Below are positions 43,212 through 52,176 of a stretch of DNA of 64,000 nt, piece by piece. A program made the position numbers and the translations under genes. Below the pieces are notes generated by a model, which was not told where the DNA came from, searched no databases, and worked only from the letters and a program-made list of their open reading frames with translations. Position 1 is the stretch's first letter. Each line of letters begins with the position of its first letter. Origin of the DNA: Bacillota bacterium (lineage in GTDB: Bacteria; Bacillota; SHA-98; Ch115; JABLXJ01); NCBI GenBank assembly GCA_013178125.1, contig JABLXJ010000009.1, forward strand, positions 62,001-126,000, given 5' to 3'.

Positions 43212-44258
43212 CTATGCCCACGGCTGCATGACGATTCGCAAGCCCTGCCCGGCCTTGGCCATGGCGAAGCCCTCAGCTATCCTGTCGAGCGGGAGCGTGG
43301 CCGAGACAAACTTCTTCGCAGGGAACACGCCGCTCGCCACGAGCTTGTGCGCCGTGTCGTAAGCCGCCCTGGGAGCCCCGAACGACCCGAACACGCCGAT
43401 CTCGCTATAATGAATGAGGTTGACATCCATCTCGACCCTGCTGCGGTCCTTGGGAAAACCGGCAAACAGCAACACGCGACCGCGCTTCTTGACCATCTTC
43501 ATGGCCTGCTCGATAACCTGCGTGACAGAGCACGCGACGATGGCCACATCGGCTCCGGCTCCACCGGTTGCCTCGCGAACGGCCTCGACAGGATCGACCT
43601 TGCTGGAATTGAACGCAAGGTTGACGCCGAACTCCGATGCGAACTTCAACCGGTCATCCACCACATCCATGATGATGACCTTTGCGGCGCCCTCCAGCTT
43701 GGAGATGATCGAATGAATATACCCGAGCGGCCCTGCACCTATGATCGCAACGGTCTCACCGAGCTTTATGTGGAGGTTTTCATGCCCGTTGATCGCCGCC
43801 GCCACTGGCTCGGTTACAGCCGCCTCGGGGAAGCTCAGGTCATCCGGGATCTTATACACCCCGCCCGCCCTGACTATCGACGGCGGGATGGCAATATACT
43901 GCGCAAACGCGCCAGGGTAATAGTAGCCGATGGCCTTGGTCTCGGGGCAGAGGCTCGCCCGGCCGGCCTTGCAATACTCGCATTTCCCGCACCCGTCCGT
44001 AGGGTCTACATTGACGCGATCGCCGACCTTCAGGTCCACATCGGGGAGGCCCTTTATATCCTCCACAACGCCGGCGAATTCATGACCCGTGGTCCACGGG
44101 AATTTAACCTTGCTGTGGCCGAAGTTGAATATCCTCACATCCGTCCCACAAATGGCACATGCTTCTACCCTGAGCAGCAACCCGCCACCCTCTATAGACG
44201 GCTTCGGAACCTCTCTAACCTCGACCTTACCTATATCTGTTATGACAGCGGCCTTCAT
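43212..44258 (-). CDS. Zinc-dependent medium-chain alcohol/polyol dehydrogenase
   Basis: A 348-aa MDR-superfamily enzyme. Catalytic zinc ligands C37, H59 and E60 (CAICGTD, TGHEFAG), structural zinc cysteines at 90, 93, 96 and 104 (CGKCEYCKAGRASLC), and the NAD-binding loop IIGAGPLGYI are all present. It resembles sorbitol, threonine or related polyol dehydrogenases; the substrate cannot be read. The ATG follows GAGGAGGGG. It is co-directional with and just downstream of mtlD (36 bases), so the two may form a polyol unit. Confidence 0.9.
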   Translation of the reverse strand: MKAAVITDIGKVEVREVPKPSIEGGGLLLRVEACAICGTDVRIFNFGHSKVKFPWTTGHEFAGVVEDIKGLPDVDLKVGDRVNVDPTDGCGKCEYCKAGRASLCPETKAIGYYYPGAFAQYIAIPPSIVRAGGVYKIPDDLSFPEAAVTEPVAAAINGHENLHIKLGETVAIIGAGPLGYIHSIISKLEGAAKVIIMDVVDDRLKFASEFGVNLAFNSSKVDPVEAVREATGGAGADVAIVACSVTQVIEQAMKMVKKRGRVLLFAGFPKDRSRVEMDVNLIHYSEIGVFGSFGAPRAAYDTAHKLVASGVFPAKKFVSATLPLDRIAEGFAMAKAGQGLRIVMQPWA

Positions 44259-44294
44259 TATATTCTACCCCTCCTCTAGTTTGATGCCCGCAAG

Positions 44295-45527
44295 TTATTC
44301 ACCCTTCTTGCGCATGGCGCGGACCTTCTCGAGGCCTGCAGCAACGAGCCTGCCCAGCTCCTCGTCCATTGAGATCTCGCTGACCTCCCTGAGCACCCCT
44401 TCAACCCCGATCTCGGCGACCTTCTTTGCCAGCTCCACCGCCTGGGCATCAGACGGGGCATCGTAAAAAAGCGCCGCGGCGATGCCAGTCGCGATATCAT
44501 CCGGGACTATCCCGAATTTCATGGCCATCCGCGCCGGCCGTACCAGCCTGTCGCTTGGCCCCAGCTTGCGAAGGGGCTCGCGGCCCAGCCTCGATATCGG
44601 GTCCTTCATGTCCGCGTTGGCGAACCGCCGCAGGGCCCGCGCAGTATAGACCCTCTGCTCCTCAGCATCAAAACCATGCTGCGCGACGAGGAGCCTGCTC
44701 GTTTCATCGAGAGCCCCTTCCACGATCGCCCTCGTCTCGGGGTCGCGCATGGACTCGTGGATGAATTCGTAGCCCTTCAAGTATCCCGTATAGGCCGCTA
44801 CGGCGTGCCCCGTGTTAACGACGAATACCTTGCGCTCCACATAGGCGTCGATATCGTCCACAAAATGGACGCCCTTCACGTCCGGCACCCCGCCCACGAG
44901 GCCCAGCTTGTGAATGTAAAATTCCTCGTTGGATTCAGTGAAAACCGTGAGAGGATCCTCGCCCTCGATGGGCTGCAAGATCGTCGGGGCGATCGTCCCG
45001 ATCTGCGCCTCGGGGAAACCCACGTTTTCCTCGACGAAGCGCCTGCATTCAGGCGAGCACCCCTCGAGGATATAGCCCCTCAGCACTGAGGAGGCTCTTG
45101 GAATGTTCTCGCAGGCGACGATATTCAGGGGTTTCCGGCCGGCAGCCCCGGCGCCTACTCCCGCCCCGGCGCCTGCGCCTACACTCACGTCTATCCCCTT
45201 TGCGCGCAACTCCAGGCCCTCGCGAATCAACGGCACCACTGCCTTGACAGCCGTGGGCCCGACAGATGTCGTGACGATGTCGGCCACAGCCACTGCCCGG
45301 GCGATCTCGTCCCTGTGATCCACATCGGTCACCCGGAACCCCTCGACGTGATAGATGTGCGGGTCATCACCTATAGTCTTGACCGTATATGCCCTCTTGT
45401 TGCTTAGCGCCTCCACCAGCTCTTTATTGGCATCCACGAAGAGCACATCGTAGCCGGACTGGATAAAAAGACGCCCGACCAGGCCCCGGCCTATTTTGCC
45501 GGCGCCAAATTGAACAGATGATTTCAC
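44295..45527 (-). CDS. mtlD: Mannitol-1-phosphate 5-dehydrogenase-like protein
   Basis: A 410-aa protein with the MtlD N-terminal Rossmann start (SSVQFGAGKIGRGLVGRLFIQSGYDVLFVDAN) and the C-terminal long-chain mannitol dehydrogenase domain (VEEN-type ERKVFVVNTGHAVAAYTGYLKG, KFGIVPDDIATGIAAALFYD). It should interconvert mannitol-1-P and fructose-6-P with NAD. Residues 113-131 are a [12 protein letters not shown] insertion not found in the family and presumably a surface loop. The start is a GTG behind GGAGATCT. No mannitol PTS is present in the window. Confidence 0.88.
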   Translation of the reverse strand: MKSSVQFGAGKIGRGLVGRLFIQSGYDVLFVDANKELVEALSNKRAYTVKTIGDDPHIYHVEGFRVTDVDHRDEIARAVAVADIVTTSVGPTAVKAVVPLIREGLELRAKGIDVSVGAGAGAGVGAGAAGRKPLNIVACENIPRASSVLRGYILEGCSPECRRFVEENVGFPEAQIGTIAPTILQPIEGEDPLTVFTESNEEFYIHKLGLVGGVPDVKGVHFVDDIDAYVERKVFVVNTGHAVAAYTGYLKGYEFIHESMRDPETRAIVEGALDETSRLLVAQHGFDAEEQRVYTARALRRFANADMKDPISRLGREPLRKLGPSDRLVRPARMAMKFGIVPDDIATGIAAALFYDAPSDAQAVELAKKVAEIGVEGVLREVSEISMDEELGRLVAAGLEKVRAMRKKGE

Positions 45528-45718
45528 AGATCTCCGCTCCCCCTCGCGCCTTGCGCTATAGATAACATAACATGCCCATATCCCTACCCCTACCCCGCGA
45601 GTGCCGCCACAAGCGCCGCCCCGCGGGCGGATATCCCAGAGGACCCCGCGCCCGAGGCCAGGGGTGTCAGAGATGCCCAGGGCTATAGGGCTATACTAAC
45701 CAAGTTACATTGTAGACT

Positions 45719-46099
45719 CTACAGACTCTCGAGGAACGCCTCGTATTCTTCAGCGCCCATCAGGTCGTCCAGCTCAGCCGGGTCGCTCAGCTCGATCTGG
45801 GCAAGCCACCCTTCTCCGTAAGGGTCGGAATTCACTGTATCCGGGGCATCAACAAGGGAATCATTAATCTTCGTAACCTTGCCGCTAACCGGCGCATATA
45901 CAGTGCTAGCCGTCTTCATACAATCGAGCGATCCGAGCTCGCCGCCCTTCTCGATCTCGGAGTCCAGGAGCGGGAGCTCCACAGCGAGCACCTCGCCCAG
46001 CTGGTTCTGGGCATAATCGGTGATACCTAGCGTTGCCGTAGTCCCATCTACTTTCACCCATACATGGTCTTTAGAATACTTAATATCCCTCGGATTCAT
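45719..46099 (-). CDS. gcvH: Lipoyl carrier protein, glycine cleavage H-like
   Basis: A 126-aa H-protein fold: DHVWVKVDGTTATLGITDYAQNQLGE, the lipoyl-lysine loop with K62 (GSLDCMKTASTVYAP), and the C-terminal NSDPYGEGWLAQIELSD. The usual ES-V-K around the lipoyl lysine is DC-M-K here. No gcvT or gcvP is nearby; instead a thiolase and an E1 gene lie upstream on the same strand. The start at 46099 has GGAGG 13 bases upstream, a long spacing, so an ATG at 46126 is possible. Confidence 0.88.
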   Translation of the reverse strand: MNPRDIKYSKDHVWVKVDGTTATLGITDYAQNQLGEVLAVELPLLDSEIEKGGELGSLDCMKTASTVYAPVSGKVTKINDSLVDAPDTVNSDPYGEGWLAQIELSDPAELDDLMGAEEYEAFLESL

Positions 46100-46257
46100 T
46101 ATCTCGATTTCGCCTCCGTTCCGCATTTAGCCTAAAAATCACCCGGTTATCTCCAGACGACCTTTTCCATTGCCTATAGCGCTCTATAGCGCTGCATCAC
46201 AACATAAATGCCTAATGTCTAATGTTCAACGAATACCTAATGAATGTCTACTCTGAT

Positions 46258-47484
46258 CTATTCCGGAACCTCAACCGCCACCGCATAGGCCCCGCCGCTC
46301 CCAAAACACATCGTGACTATCCCGTAGCGGTGGCCATACTGCTTCATAGCGTTGAGAAGCGTAACAAGAAGCCTGCAGCCGCTGGCGCCCAGCGGGTGGC
46401 CCAGCGCCACAGCCCCACCGTGGACATTCACCTTCATCTCCGCAAATTCCTTCTCAAATATCGGTATTTGCAGGCCGAAGGCCTCATTAGCCTCTACTAT
46501 CGCCGGGTCAAACCTGCGCCCCGCACTTATGAGCGCAGCTCGCAGCTCCCTGACGGCATCAACCGGCGCCGTCAGGAAGTCCTCGGCGGCGCAATTTACC
46601 ACTGAGTAGCCGTGAATCAGTCCCACAGGCTTTATGCCGAGATCTCTCGCCTTCTCCTCCGAGAGCATCACGATGGCCGCCCCGCCATCTGCAGGGTTCG
46701 AGGAATTATATGCGGACGCAGGGTCGCCTTTGCCGGCCTCGCGCAGCTGGGCCTGCACGTCCTCAGGCACCAGGTCATCCGAATCGTATCCATCGACCGG
46801 CACTATCTCGTCCTTGAAGCGCCCCTCGTCCGTAGCTTTGCGGGCCTTCATATAGCTTCCCCCGGCGGCCTCGTCCACTTCCTCCGCCTTTATGCCCATT
46901 TTACTGGCATAGATAACAGCGTACTCCTTCATGAACTTCTTGTCGGGCGGCCAGTAAAGCCCATCGTAGCGCGTGGACTCCTTGGTCTGGACCTCCCGGG
47001 TCTTGATCTTGCGCTCGAGGTCCGGCTCCATCGGGATCAACTTATAGCCCGCCAGCTTGCACTGGAACCGCGAGCCATCCTTCTTGATGGCATCTATCAA
47101 ATATGGGCTCGTACTGCAGGACTCCATCCCACCGGCCACCGCAACGCTGGCCATGCCGAGCTCTATAGCATTCGCGCAGTCGGCGATCGCTGCCAGCGCG
47201 GAACCGCAAACGCTGTTCATGGACCTGCAGACGGTTGTCTTGCTCAGGCCCGCGGCATCTGATGCCTGTTTAGCCGGGCCCTGGCCGAGGCCGGCCGAGA
47301 CTACATTTCCCATCACGACGAGCTCAACGGCAGCAGGGTCCACCTGAGACCGCTCAACCGCCGCCTCGATGGCCGCAGTCCCCAGCTCAACCGCGGAGCG
47401 CTTCCCCAAAATCCCGTTAAACCGCCCAATCGGCGTCCGAGCCCCTCCTGCTATGGTCACCGGGGCCTTCAATATCTTATACAC
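46258..47484 (-). CDS. Acetyl-CoA acetyltransferase family thiolase
   Basis: A 408-aa thiolase with all catalytic blocks: MNSVCGSALAA (nucleophilic Cys), NEAFG, GHPLGASGCR (catalytic His) and CFGSGGAYA (second Cys). The N-terminus TIAGGARTPIGRFNG fits the family. The cap region (about 125-215, with YDGLYWPPDKKFMKEYAV) is close to biosynthetic or degradative acyl-CoA thiolases. Start GTG at 47484 with a weak ribosome site. It lies between the E1 gene and gcvH. Confidence 0.92.
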   Translation of the reverse strand: MYKILKAPVTIAGGARTPIGRFNGILGKRSAVELGTAAIEAAVERSQVDPAAVELVVMGNVVSAGLGQGPAKQASDAAGLSKTTVCRSMNSVCGSALAAIADCANAIELGMASVAVAGGMESCSTSPYLIDAIKKDGSRFQCKLAGYKLIPMEPDLERKIKTREVQTKESTRYDGLYWPPDKKFMKEYAVIYASKMGIKAEEVDEAAGGSYMKARKATDEGRFKDEIVPVDGYDSDDLVPEDVQAQLREAGKGDPASAYNSSNPADGGAAIVMLSEEKARDLGIKPVGLIHGYSVVNCAAEDFLTAPVDAVRELRAALISAGRRFDPAIVEANEAFGLQIPIFEKEFAEMKVNVHGGAVALGHPLGASGCRLLVTLLNAMKQYGHRYGIVTMCFGSGGAYAVAVEVPE

Positions 47485-47652
47485 GCCCTGAGTACACCGA
47501 CCTTTCTAATCAAGTTGATCTGAGTCGCATCTCTCGATAATCCAAGCAGTACCTGGCGCCTGGCGCTAGACGGCGCGAGATGCCAGACACCAGATACCGG
47601 ATACCAGACGCCAAATACCCGGCGCCGGTGCCAGACGCCGGACGCCATGCGC

Positions 47653-49968
47653 CTACTTGCCAAGCATCCGGAGCGCCACGCGCGCCACCTTTTCGGGGCT
47701 CGGCGTATGCTCCTCCTCCAGGGTCCGCGCCATCGGCGGCGGGACCTCATGAGCTGCCACAACCTCCACCGGCGCCTTAAGATGCGCAAGAGCCCTGTTC
47801 TGTATCTCATATGCTATATGCTCGCCGAAGCACCCCGTCTTTGGAGCCTGCGACAGCACCATGGCCCGGCCCGTCTTCTTCACGGAATCAACGATCGTAT
47901 CAATATCAAGGGGCACGAGCGTCCTCGGGTCTACCAGTTCAACGCTCACACCCTGCCCCGCGAGGATCTCCGCTGCCCGCTCCGCAACCCTCGCCATGTA
48001 TGAATAGGCTACTATTGTGATATCCGTTCCCTCGCGCCGGATGGCCGCCTGGCCAAGGGGAATCGTATATTCCTCCTCGGGGACGCGCCCTTTCTCTGTG
48101 TAGAGGAGCTGGTGCTCTATGAACAGCACCGGATTATCGTCGCGTATGGCGGCCTTGAGAAGCCCCTTGACATCATAAGCAGTTGAAGGAGCAACGACCT
48201 TTATGCCTGGGAATTGGGTCACCACCGCCTCCAGGCTCTGCGAATGCTGGCCGGCATAGCCCTTGCCGCCACCCACCGTAGTCCTTATAACTAGCGCGGC
48301 CTTTGGCTTGCCCGCAAACATGTATCTCGTCTTGGCGACCTGGTTGCCAACCTGGTCCATGGCCTGCAGTATAAAGTCTATATACATTATCTCGGCTACG
48401 GGCCGCAGCCCCGTCATGGCCATCCCCAGGGCGGAGCCTACGATAGCAGCCTCCGAGATGGCGGTGTTGTAAACCCTTTCCCCTCCAAATATATCATAGA
48501 GGCCATGGGTCACCTGGAACGCCCCGCCATAGGCCGCGACATCCTCGCCGAAGAGAACGACCCTCTTATCCCGGATCATCTCCTCCATGAGCGCCTCAAA
48601 CACGGCGTTTCTGTAGAGAATCTCTCCATCCTTGTTGCGCGGGAATCTGCGCACCTTATCCGCGTTATACTCCACCGACCTGTAGCTTTCGGGGAGATCC
48701 TCGCTCGAGGTGTCGGCCCAGAGCCCCTCGTAGATTGTCTTTGGATCGGGATCCTCGGCCGCCGCGGCCTTGATGGACGCCTCCCTCACCATGGCCTCGA
48801 CCGCGCCATCGAGGGACGTGATCTGATCTGCGCTCGCAACATCAGCATCGATGAGCTCCTGCTTGAACCGTTCTATCGCGTCCTGAGCCTTCCAGGCCGC
48901 GACCTCCTCAGGGCTCCTGTACTTGCTCCCGTCATCGCTGAGCGAGTGGCCCATATAGCGGTATGTCGCGCACTCGAGAAAGACGGGCCCCTCACCGGCG
49001 AGCGCCTTGGCCTTGGCCCTCTTCACGGCGTCGCGCACCGCAAGGGCATCCATGCCGCAGACGACCTCGGCATTCATATTCTTGAGATTGAAACCCGCCG
49101 CCCTCCGCGCCAGGTAATCGAGCCCGGTCACCTCGCCGATGGCCTGGCCCGTCATGCCATACTGGTTATTCTCTATGATGTAGACCACGGGGGTTCCGCG
49201 CTTGAACTGGGACATGCACGCCATGTTCAGGGACTCCAGGACCACGCCGTTGTTCAATGCGCCGTCACCGAGCAGGCACAGCACTACCTTCCTCCCGCCC
49301 TGCTTATCCACTGATATCGCAGCGCCCGTTGCGATAGCCGAGCTGCCGCCCACGATGGCGTTTGCACCCAGGTGCCCGACGTGGAAGTCAGCTATGTGCA
49401 TGCCTCCGCCCCTGCCGCGACAGTAGCCGTCTTCCTTGCCAAATAGCTCAGCAAAAGTGCGGTAGATATGAACCTCGATGGCCTGCTGCAGGAGGGTGGC
49501 TCTAGAATTCCCGCAGCAGCTGCACGTCGCTCCCGGCGTTTGAACTCCCCTGCCCCCCACGTCTTCGATGAATTTCCGAAGTTCTTCATCGCTCATCTCG
49601 AATAGCGCGAAGAACCCCTTGGCGATCGAGTGGCCATGTCCCCTATGCGTGCTCGTTATGTAATCTTGCTTCGTTATGGCGGATATGGCGCCGACCGCGA
49701 CCGCCTCCTGGCCGATGGACAGGTGGGTTGCACCTATAAACTTGAAGCCCTCCCTTGGGCTGAACTTACCTGCCTTCATCTTTACGATCGTATCCTCGAA
49801 ATGGCGGATCATGAGCATGACCTTCAACATAGTCATAGCATCCTGGGGTGAGATTTCTCCTGCGCGGATCTCATCCAGGAGATGACGATCGTAGAGGAAC
49901 TTGGGTATTCTCCCGAGCTCAATCTCGCCCTTCTCAAATACCGGCAACACATCTATAGCCTTTACCAA
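47653..49968 (-). CDS. Fused alpha-beta E1 of a 2-oxoacid/acetoin dehydrogenase
   Basis: A 771-aa thiamine-diphosphate enzyme in which E1-alpha (about 1-350) and E1-beta (about 425-771) are fused. The TPP motif GDGALNNGVVLESLN ... ENNQYGM lies in the alpha part, with HRGHGHSIAKG before it. The beta part has LFGEDVAAYGGAFQVTHGL and NTAISEAAIVGSALGMAMTG. The class includes pyruvate, branched-chain and acetoin dehydrogenases; the substrate is not evident. The E2 and E3 genes are not in the window; the only lipoyl protein nearby is the H-protein. The start is a TTG behind GAGGAGG. Confidence 0.9.
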   Translation of the reverse strand: MVKAIDVLPVFEKGEIELGRIPKFLYDRHLLDEIRAGEISPQDAMTMLKVMLMIRHFEDTIVKMKAGKFSPREGFKFIGATHLSIGQEAVAVGAISAITKQDYITSTHRGHGHSIAKGFFALFEMSDEELRKFIEDVGGRGVQTPGATCSCCGNSRATLLQQAIEVHIYRTFAELFGKEDGYCRGRGGGMHIADFHVGHLGANAIVGGSSAIATGAAISVDKQGGRKVVLCLLGDGALNNGVVLESLNMACMSQFKRGTPVVYIIENNQYGMTGQAIGEVTGLDYLARRAAGFNLKNMNAEVVCGMDALAVRDAVKRAKAKALAGEGPVFLECATYRYMGHSLSDDGSKYRSPEEVAAWKAQDAIERFKQELIDADVASADQITSLDGAVEAMVREASIKAAAAEDPDPKTIYEGLWADTSSEDLPESYRSVEYNADKVRRFPRNKDGEILYRNAVFEALMEEMIRDKRVVLFGEDVAAYGGAFQVTHGLYDIFGGERVYNTAISEAAIVGSALGMAMTGLRPVAEIMYIDFILQAMDQVGNQVAKTRYMFAGKPKAALVIRTTVGGGKGYAGQHSQSLEAVVTQFPGIKVVAPSTAYDVKGLLKAAIRDDNPVLFIEHQLLYTEKGRVPEEEYTIPLGQAAIRREGTDITIVAYSYMARVAERAAEILAGQGVSVELVDPRTLVPLDIDTIVDSVKKTGRAMVLSQAPKTGCFGEHIAYEIQNRALAHLKAPVEVVAAHEVPPPMARTLEEEHTPSPEKVARVALRMLGK

Positions 49969-50218
49969 CCTAAACGCCTCCTCATTCTAGCCAACAGGCA
50001 TGCCTAATAAACGCGCTCAAATAAACGCGCCTTTTCCAGGTGTGATCCAGTCGCCATTTAGACATATAGACATATGGAGGCGATTCAATCGCCAGCTGTG
50101 TCCTTTTATGTCCGAGATGAGTCCATTTATGTCCTCATCAAAGTCATTATTCAACACCCAGAGGCGCTTTCCTGCCGAGACGAGGAAAAATAATATAAAA
50201 AATATCGGGCAGCTGAAT

Positions 50219-51388
50219 CTAGACCACGATCCATATCCCTACAGCCGCCAGCAGCCCCATGAGCCCTCCGAAGTAGAATGTCGCCTGGGGACCGAAGACA
50301 TTCCAGAGGAGCCCCGCCAGCAGGGATGCAGGGAGGAGCCCTATCCCGACCAGGGTGGCGTGGAGGCCGATTGTGGTCGCCCTGAGCTCGCCGGGTGCGA
50401 TGTCAGCGACCAGGGCCTTCTCCACGCCCTCGGTGAGCGCTATGTAGAACCCGTATGCCACAAAGAGGGCCCATATGTGCCAGCGCGCGCTCGCGAGGGC
50501 AAACCCCACATATACCAGACCATACATTGCATAGCCTGCAACGAGGAGCGACTTTCGCCCGATCTTATCCGAAAGGCGACCCGCCGGGTAGGAGAGCAAG
50601 GAATACGCCACGTTATATGCGAAGTATATGAGGAGCACACTCGCGGGGTTGAAACCCAGGTTTCTGGCACGAAGCAGGAGGAATTGATTTGAGGAGTTGC
50701 CGAGCGCAAACAGGAATACCACGACGAGAAAGCCCTTGAGGCGCCTGTCCAGCTTCGACCAGTTGATCCACCCACCCACCTGCTCAGGCCCTCGCTCCGC
50801 CAGCGCTTCCCGCGCTTTCCCTGCTTCCCTTTCTTCCCGTGCCTCGCGTGCAAAAAATAGCGCGCACACCCCGAGGGTAGCGGGAACCATTGCCCAGAGG
50901 AAGACCTTAGAGAAATCGCCTTTATAGGCCGTCATAAAGTAGTACGCTAGGAGCACTCCGAGGGCTGCCCCGAGGGTATCGAGGGCGCGGTGGAGGCCAT
51001 ATGCCCGCCCCCTCGTAGACGGGTCCGACGAATCGGCGATGAGGGCATCACGGGGCGCGGTCCTTACCCCCTTGCCGAACCTGTCTATAATCCTCGCTAG
51101 CAGGACCATGGGCCACGATCCGGCGAGATAGAGGACGATCTTGCCTATCGTGGAAGAGCCATATCCCAAAATGGCAAGGGGTTTTCTCCTTCCAAACCTA
51201 TCCGATACATAGCCCGAGAAGACCTTCAAGAGGCTCGCAAGGCTCTCCGCTATGCCCTCTATCAAGCCCACTATGGCAGGGCTCGCACCGAGGCGCGTCG
51301 TCAAAAAGAGCGGGAGCAGCGGGTAAACCATCTCCGTGCTCACGTCCGTGAGAAGGCTAACAATGCCGAGAATGATGATGTTGAACAC
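50219..51388 (-). CDS. MFS transporter 1
   Basis: A 389-aa membrane protein with 12 predicted helices. It carries the MFS loop motif (GYVSDRFGRRKP) and the subfamily block DRFGKGVRTAPRDALIADSS in the loop after helix 4. The same block occurs in the MFS gene at 53893-55092. It lies 58 bases after the ChrB-N-like gene and is likely co-transcribed, suggesting efflux controlled by that protein. Substrate unknown. Confidence 0.88.
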   Translation of the reverse strand: MFNIIILGIVSLLTDVSTEMVYPLLPLFLTTRLGASPAIVGLIEGIAESLASLLKVFSGYVSDRFGRRKPLAILGYGSSTIGKIVLYLAGSWPMVLLARIIDRFGKGVRTAPRDALIADSSDPSTRGRAYGLHRALDTLGAALGVLLAYYFMTAYKGDFSKVFLWAMVPATLGVCALFFAREAREEREAGKAREALAERGPEQVGGWINWSKLDRRLKGFLVVVFLFALGNSSNQFLLLRARNLGFNPASVLLIYFAYNVAYSLLSYPAGRLSDKIGRKSLLVAGYAMYGLVYVGFALASARWHIWALFVAYGFYIALTEGVEKALVADIAPGELRATTIGLHATLVGIGLLPASLLAGLLWNVFGPQATFYFGGLMGLLAAVGIWIVV

Positions 51389-51446
51389 ATCTTAACCCTC
51401 CTTCTTAACCCTCCTATCTTGGGGCGTTCTTTGAGCGTTCAAGTCC

Positions 51447-52010
51447 TCAATGTTCCAGATCAGCCCGCCTGAATACCTCGGCCTCAAACTCATGCATCCT
51501 CGCCTTACATTCCCCCAGTTTCTTACCTACCACTTCCCCAAGGTCCGCGCCAAAGAAATCCCGGGCCCTGGCCTTTTCAACCCACCGCTCAATGTAAGCG
51601 AGGTCCCCCTCATTTTCCTCTATTTCCGCAAAGGTAAACTTCTCCCTCGCGGCCTCTTGGGTGAGCTCGTCCAGTAAACCCTTGCACTGCTCGAGGATCT
51701 CCCGGTATTCCTGGTTGCTCTGAGCCCTGAACCTCTCAACCAGGTCCTCATCTCCCTCCCTGGACTCCGTGGAAGCCAAAAAGGGGAAAGCCTCGCCGCC
51801 GAGCGTCATTATCTCACGGGAGAGTTCGGATACGGAGGCGCGAAGGTCAGCTATATCCGGAAACAAACACACGGCCTGCTGGATGTAAAGCCCGCCCAGC
51901 TCGCGCACCCTCCTCCACACCCTGACTCGCGCGGTGGAAGGTTCGACAGGCGTCTTGTAGATAAGAATTAGCCATCGTATATTCTCCTTGAGGGAATCAG
52001 CCCCTTCCAT
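51447..52010 (-). CDS. ChrB N-terminal-domain-like protein
   Basis: A 187-aa protein starting at the ATG at 52010 behind GAGGAGGAG. The opening IRWLILIYKTPVEPSTARVRVWRRVRELGGLYIQQAVCLFPD matches the N-terminal domain found in ChrB-type chromate-responsive proteins; the metal-dependent C-terminal domain is absent. The rest is charged helix (ESREGDEDLVERFRAQSNQEY). ChrB regulates chromate efflux in proteobacteria; here it heads an operon with an MFS transporter and has a palindromic operator. Oxyanion sensing is an inference. Confidence 0.72.
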   Translation of the reverse strand: MEGADSLKENIRWLILIYKTPVEPSTARVRVWRRVRELGGLYIQQAVCLFPDIADLRASVSELSREIMTLGGEAFPFLASTESREGDEDLVERFRAQSNQEYREILEQCKGLLDELTQEAAREKFTFAEIEENEGDLAYIERWVEKARARDFFGADLGEVVGKKLGECKARMHEFEAEVFRRADLEH

Positions 52011-52069
52011 GCAGCTATGCTCCTCCTCATCGTCACCATTTAATCCATTTCTTACCTGCCTAAAAGAAC

Positions 52070-52123
52070 GCAACATCTGTTGCAACGCAATTTTATTGTA
52101 ACAGATGTTGCATAAAAACTCAA
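52070..52123 (-). promoter_or_regulatory. Promoter with 12-bp palindromic operator for chrB-like/MFS operon
   Basis: On the minus strand TTGAGT (52123-52118), 17 bases, and TACAAT (52100-52095) form a sigma-A promoter. A perfect 12-bp inverted repeat, GCAACATCTGTT at 52111-52100 and its complement at 52081-52070, straddles the -10 element with an 18-base gap. A dimeric repressor bound here would block RNA polymerase. Confidence 0.75.
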
Positions 52124-52176
52124 GTCCCATTCCATGTTCATTTCGCTGCTTTTCTGCCTCGGCTTAGGTTAAGAGT

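Noticed and set aside
45719-46257. Glycine riboswitch upstream of gcvH
   Set aside because: The leader lacks the tandem aptamer pattern; it contains only short repeats such as TATAGCGCT.
50219-52010. Chromate efflux operon chrBA
   Set aside because: The transporter is an MFS protein, not ChrA, and the ChrB C-terminal domain is absent; only the N-domain similarity stands.
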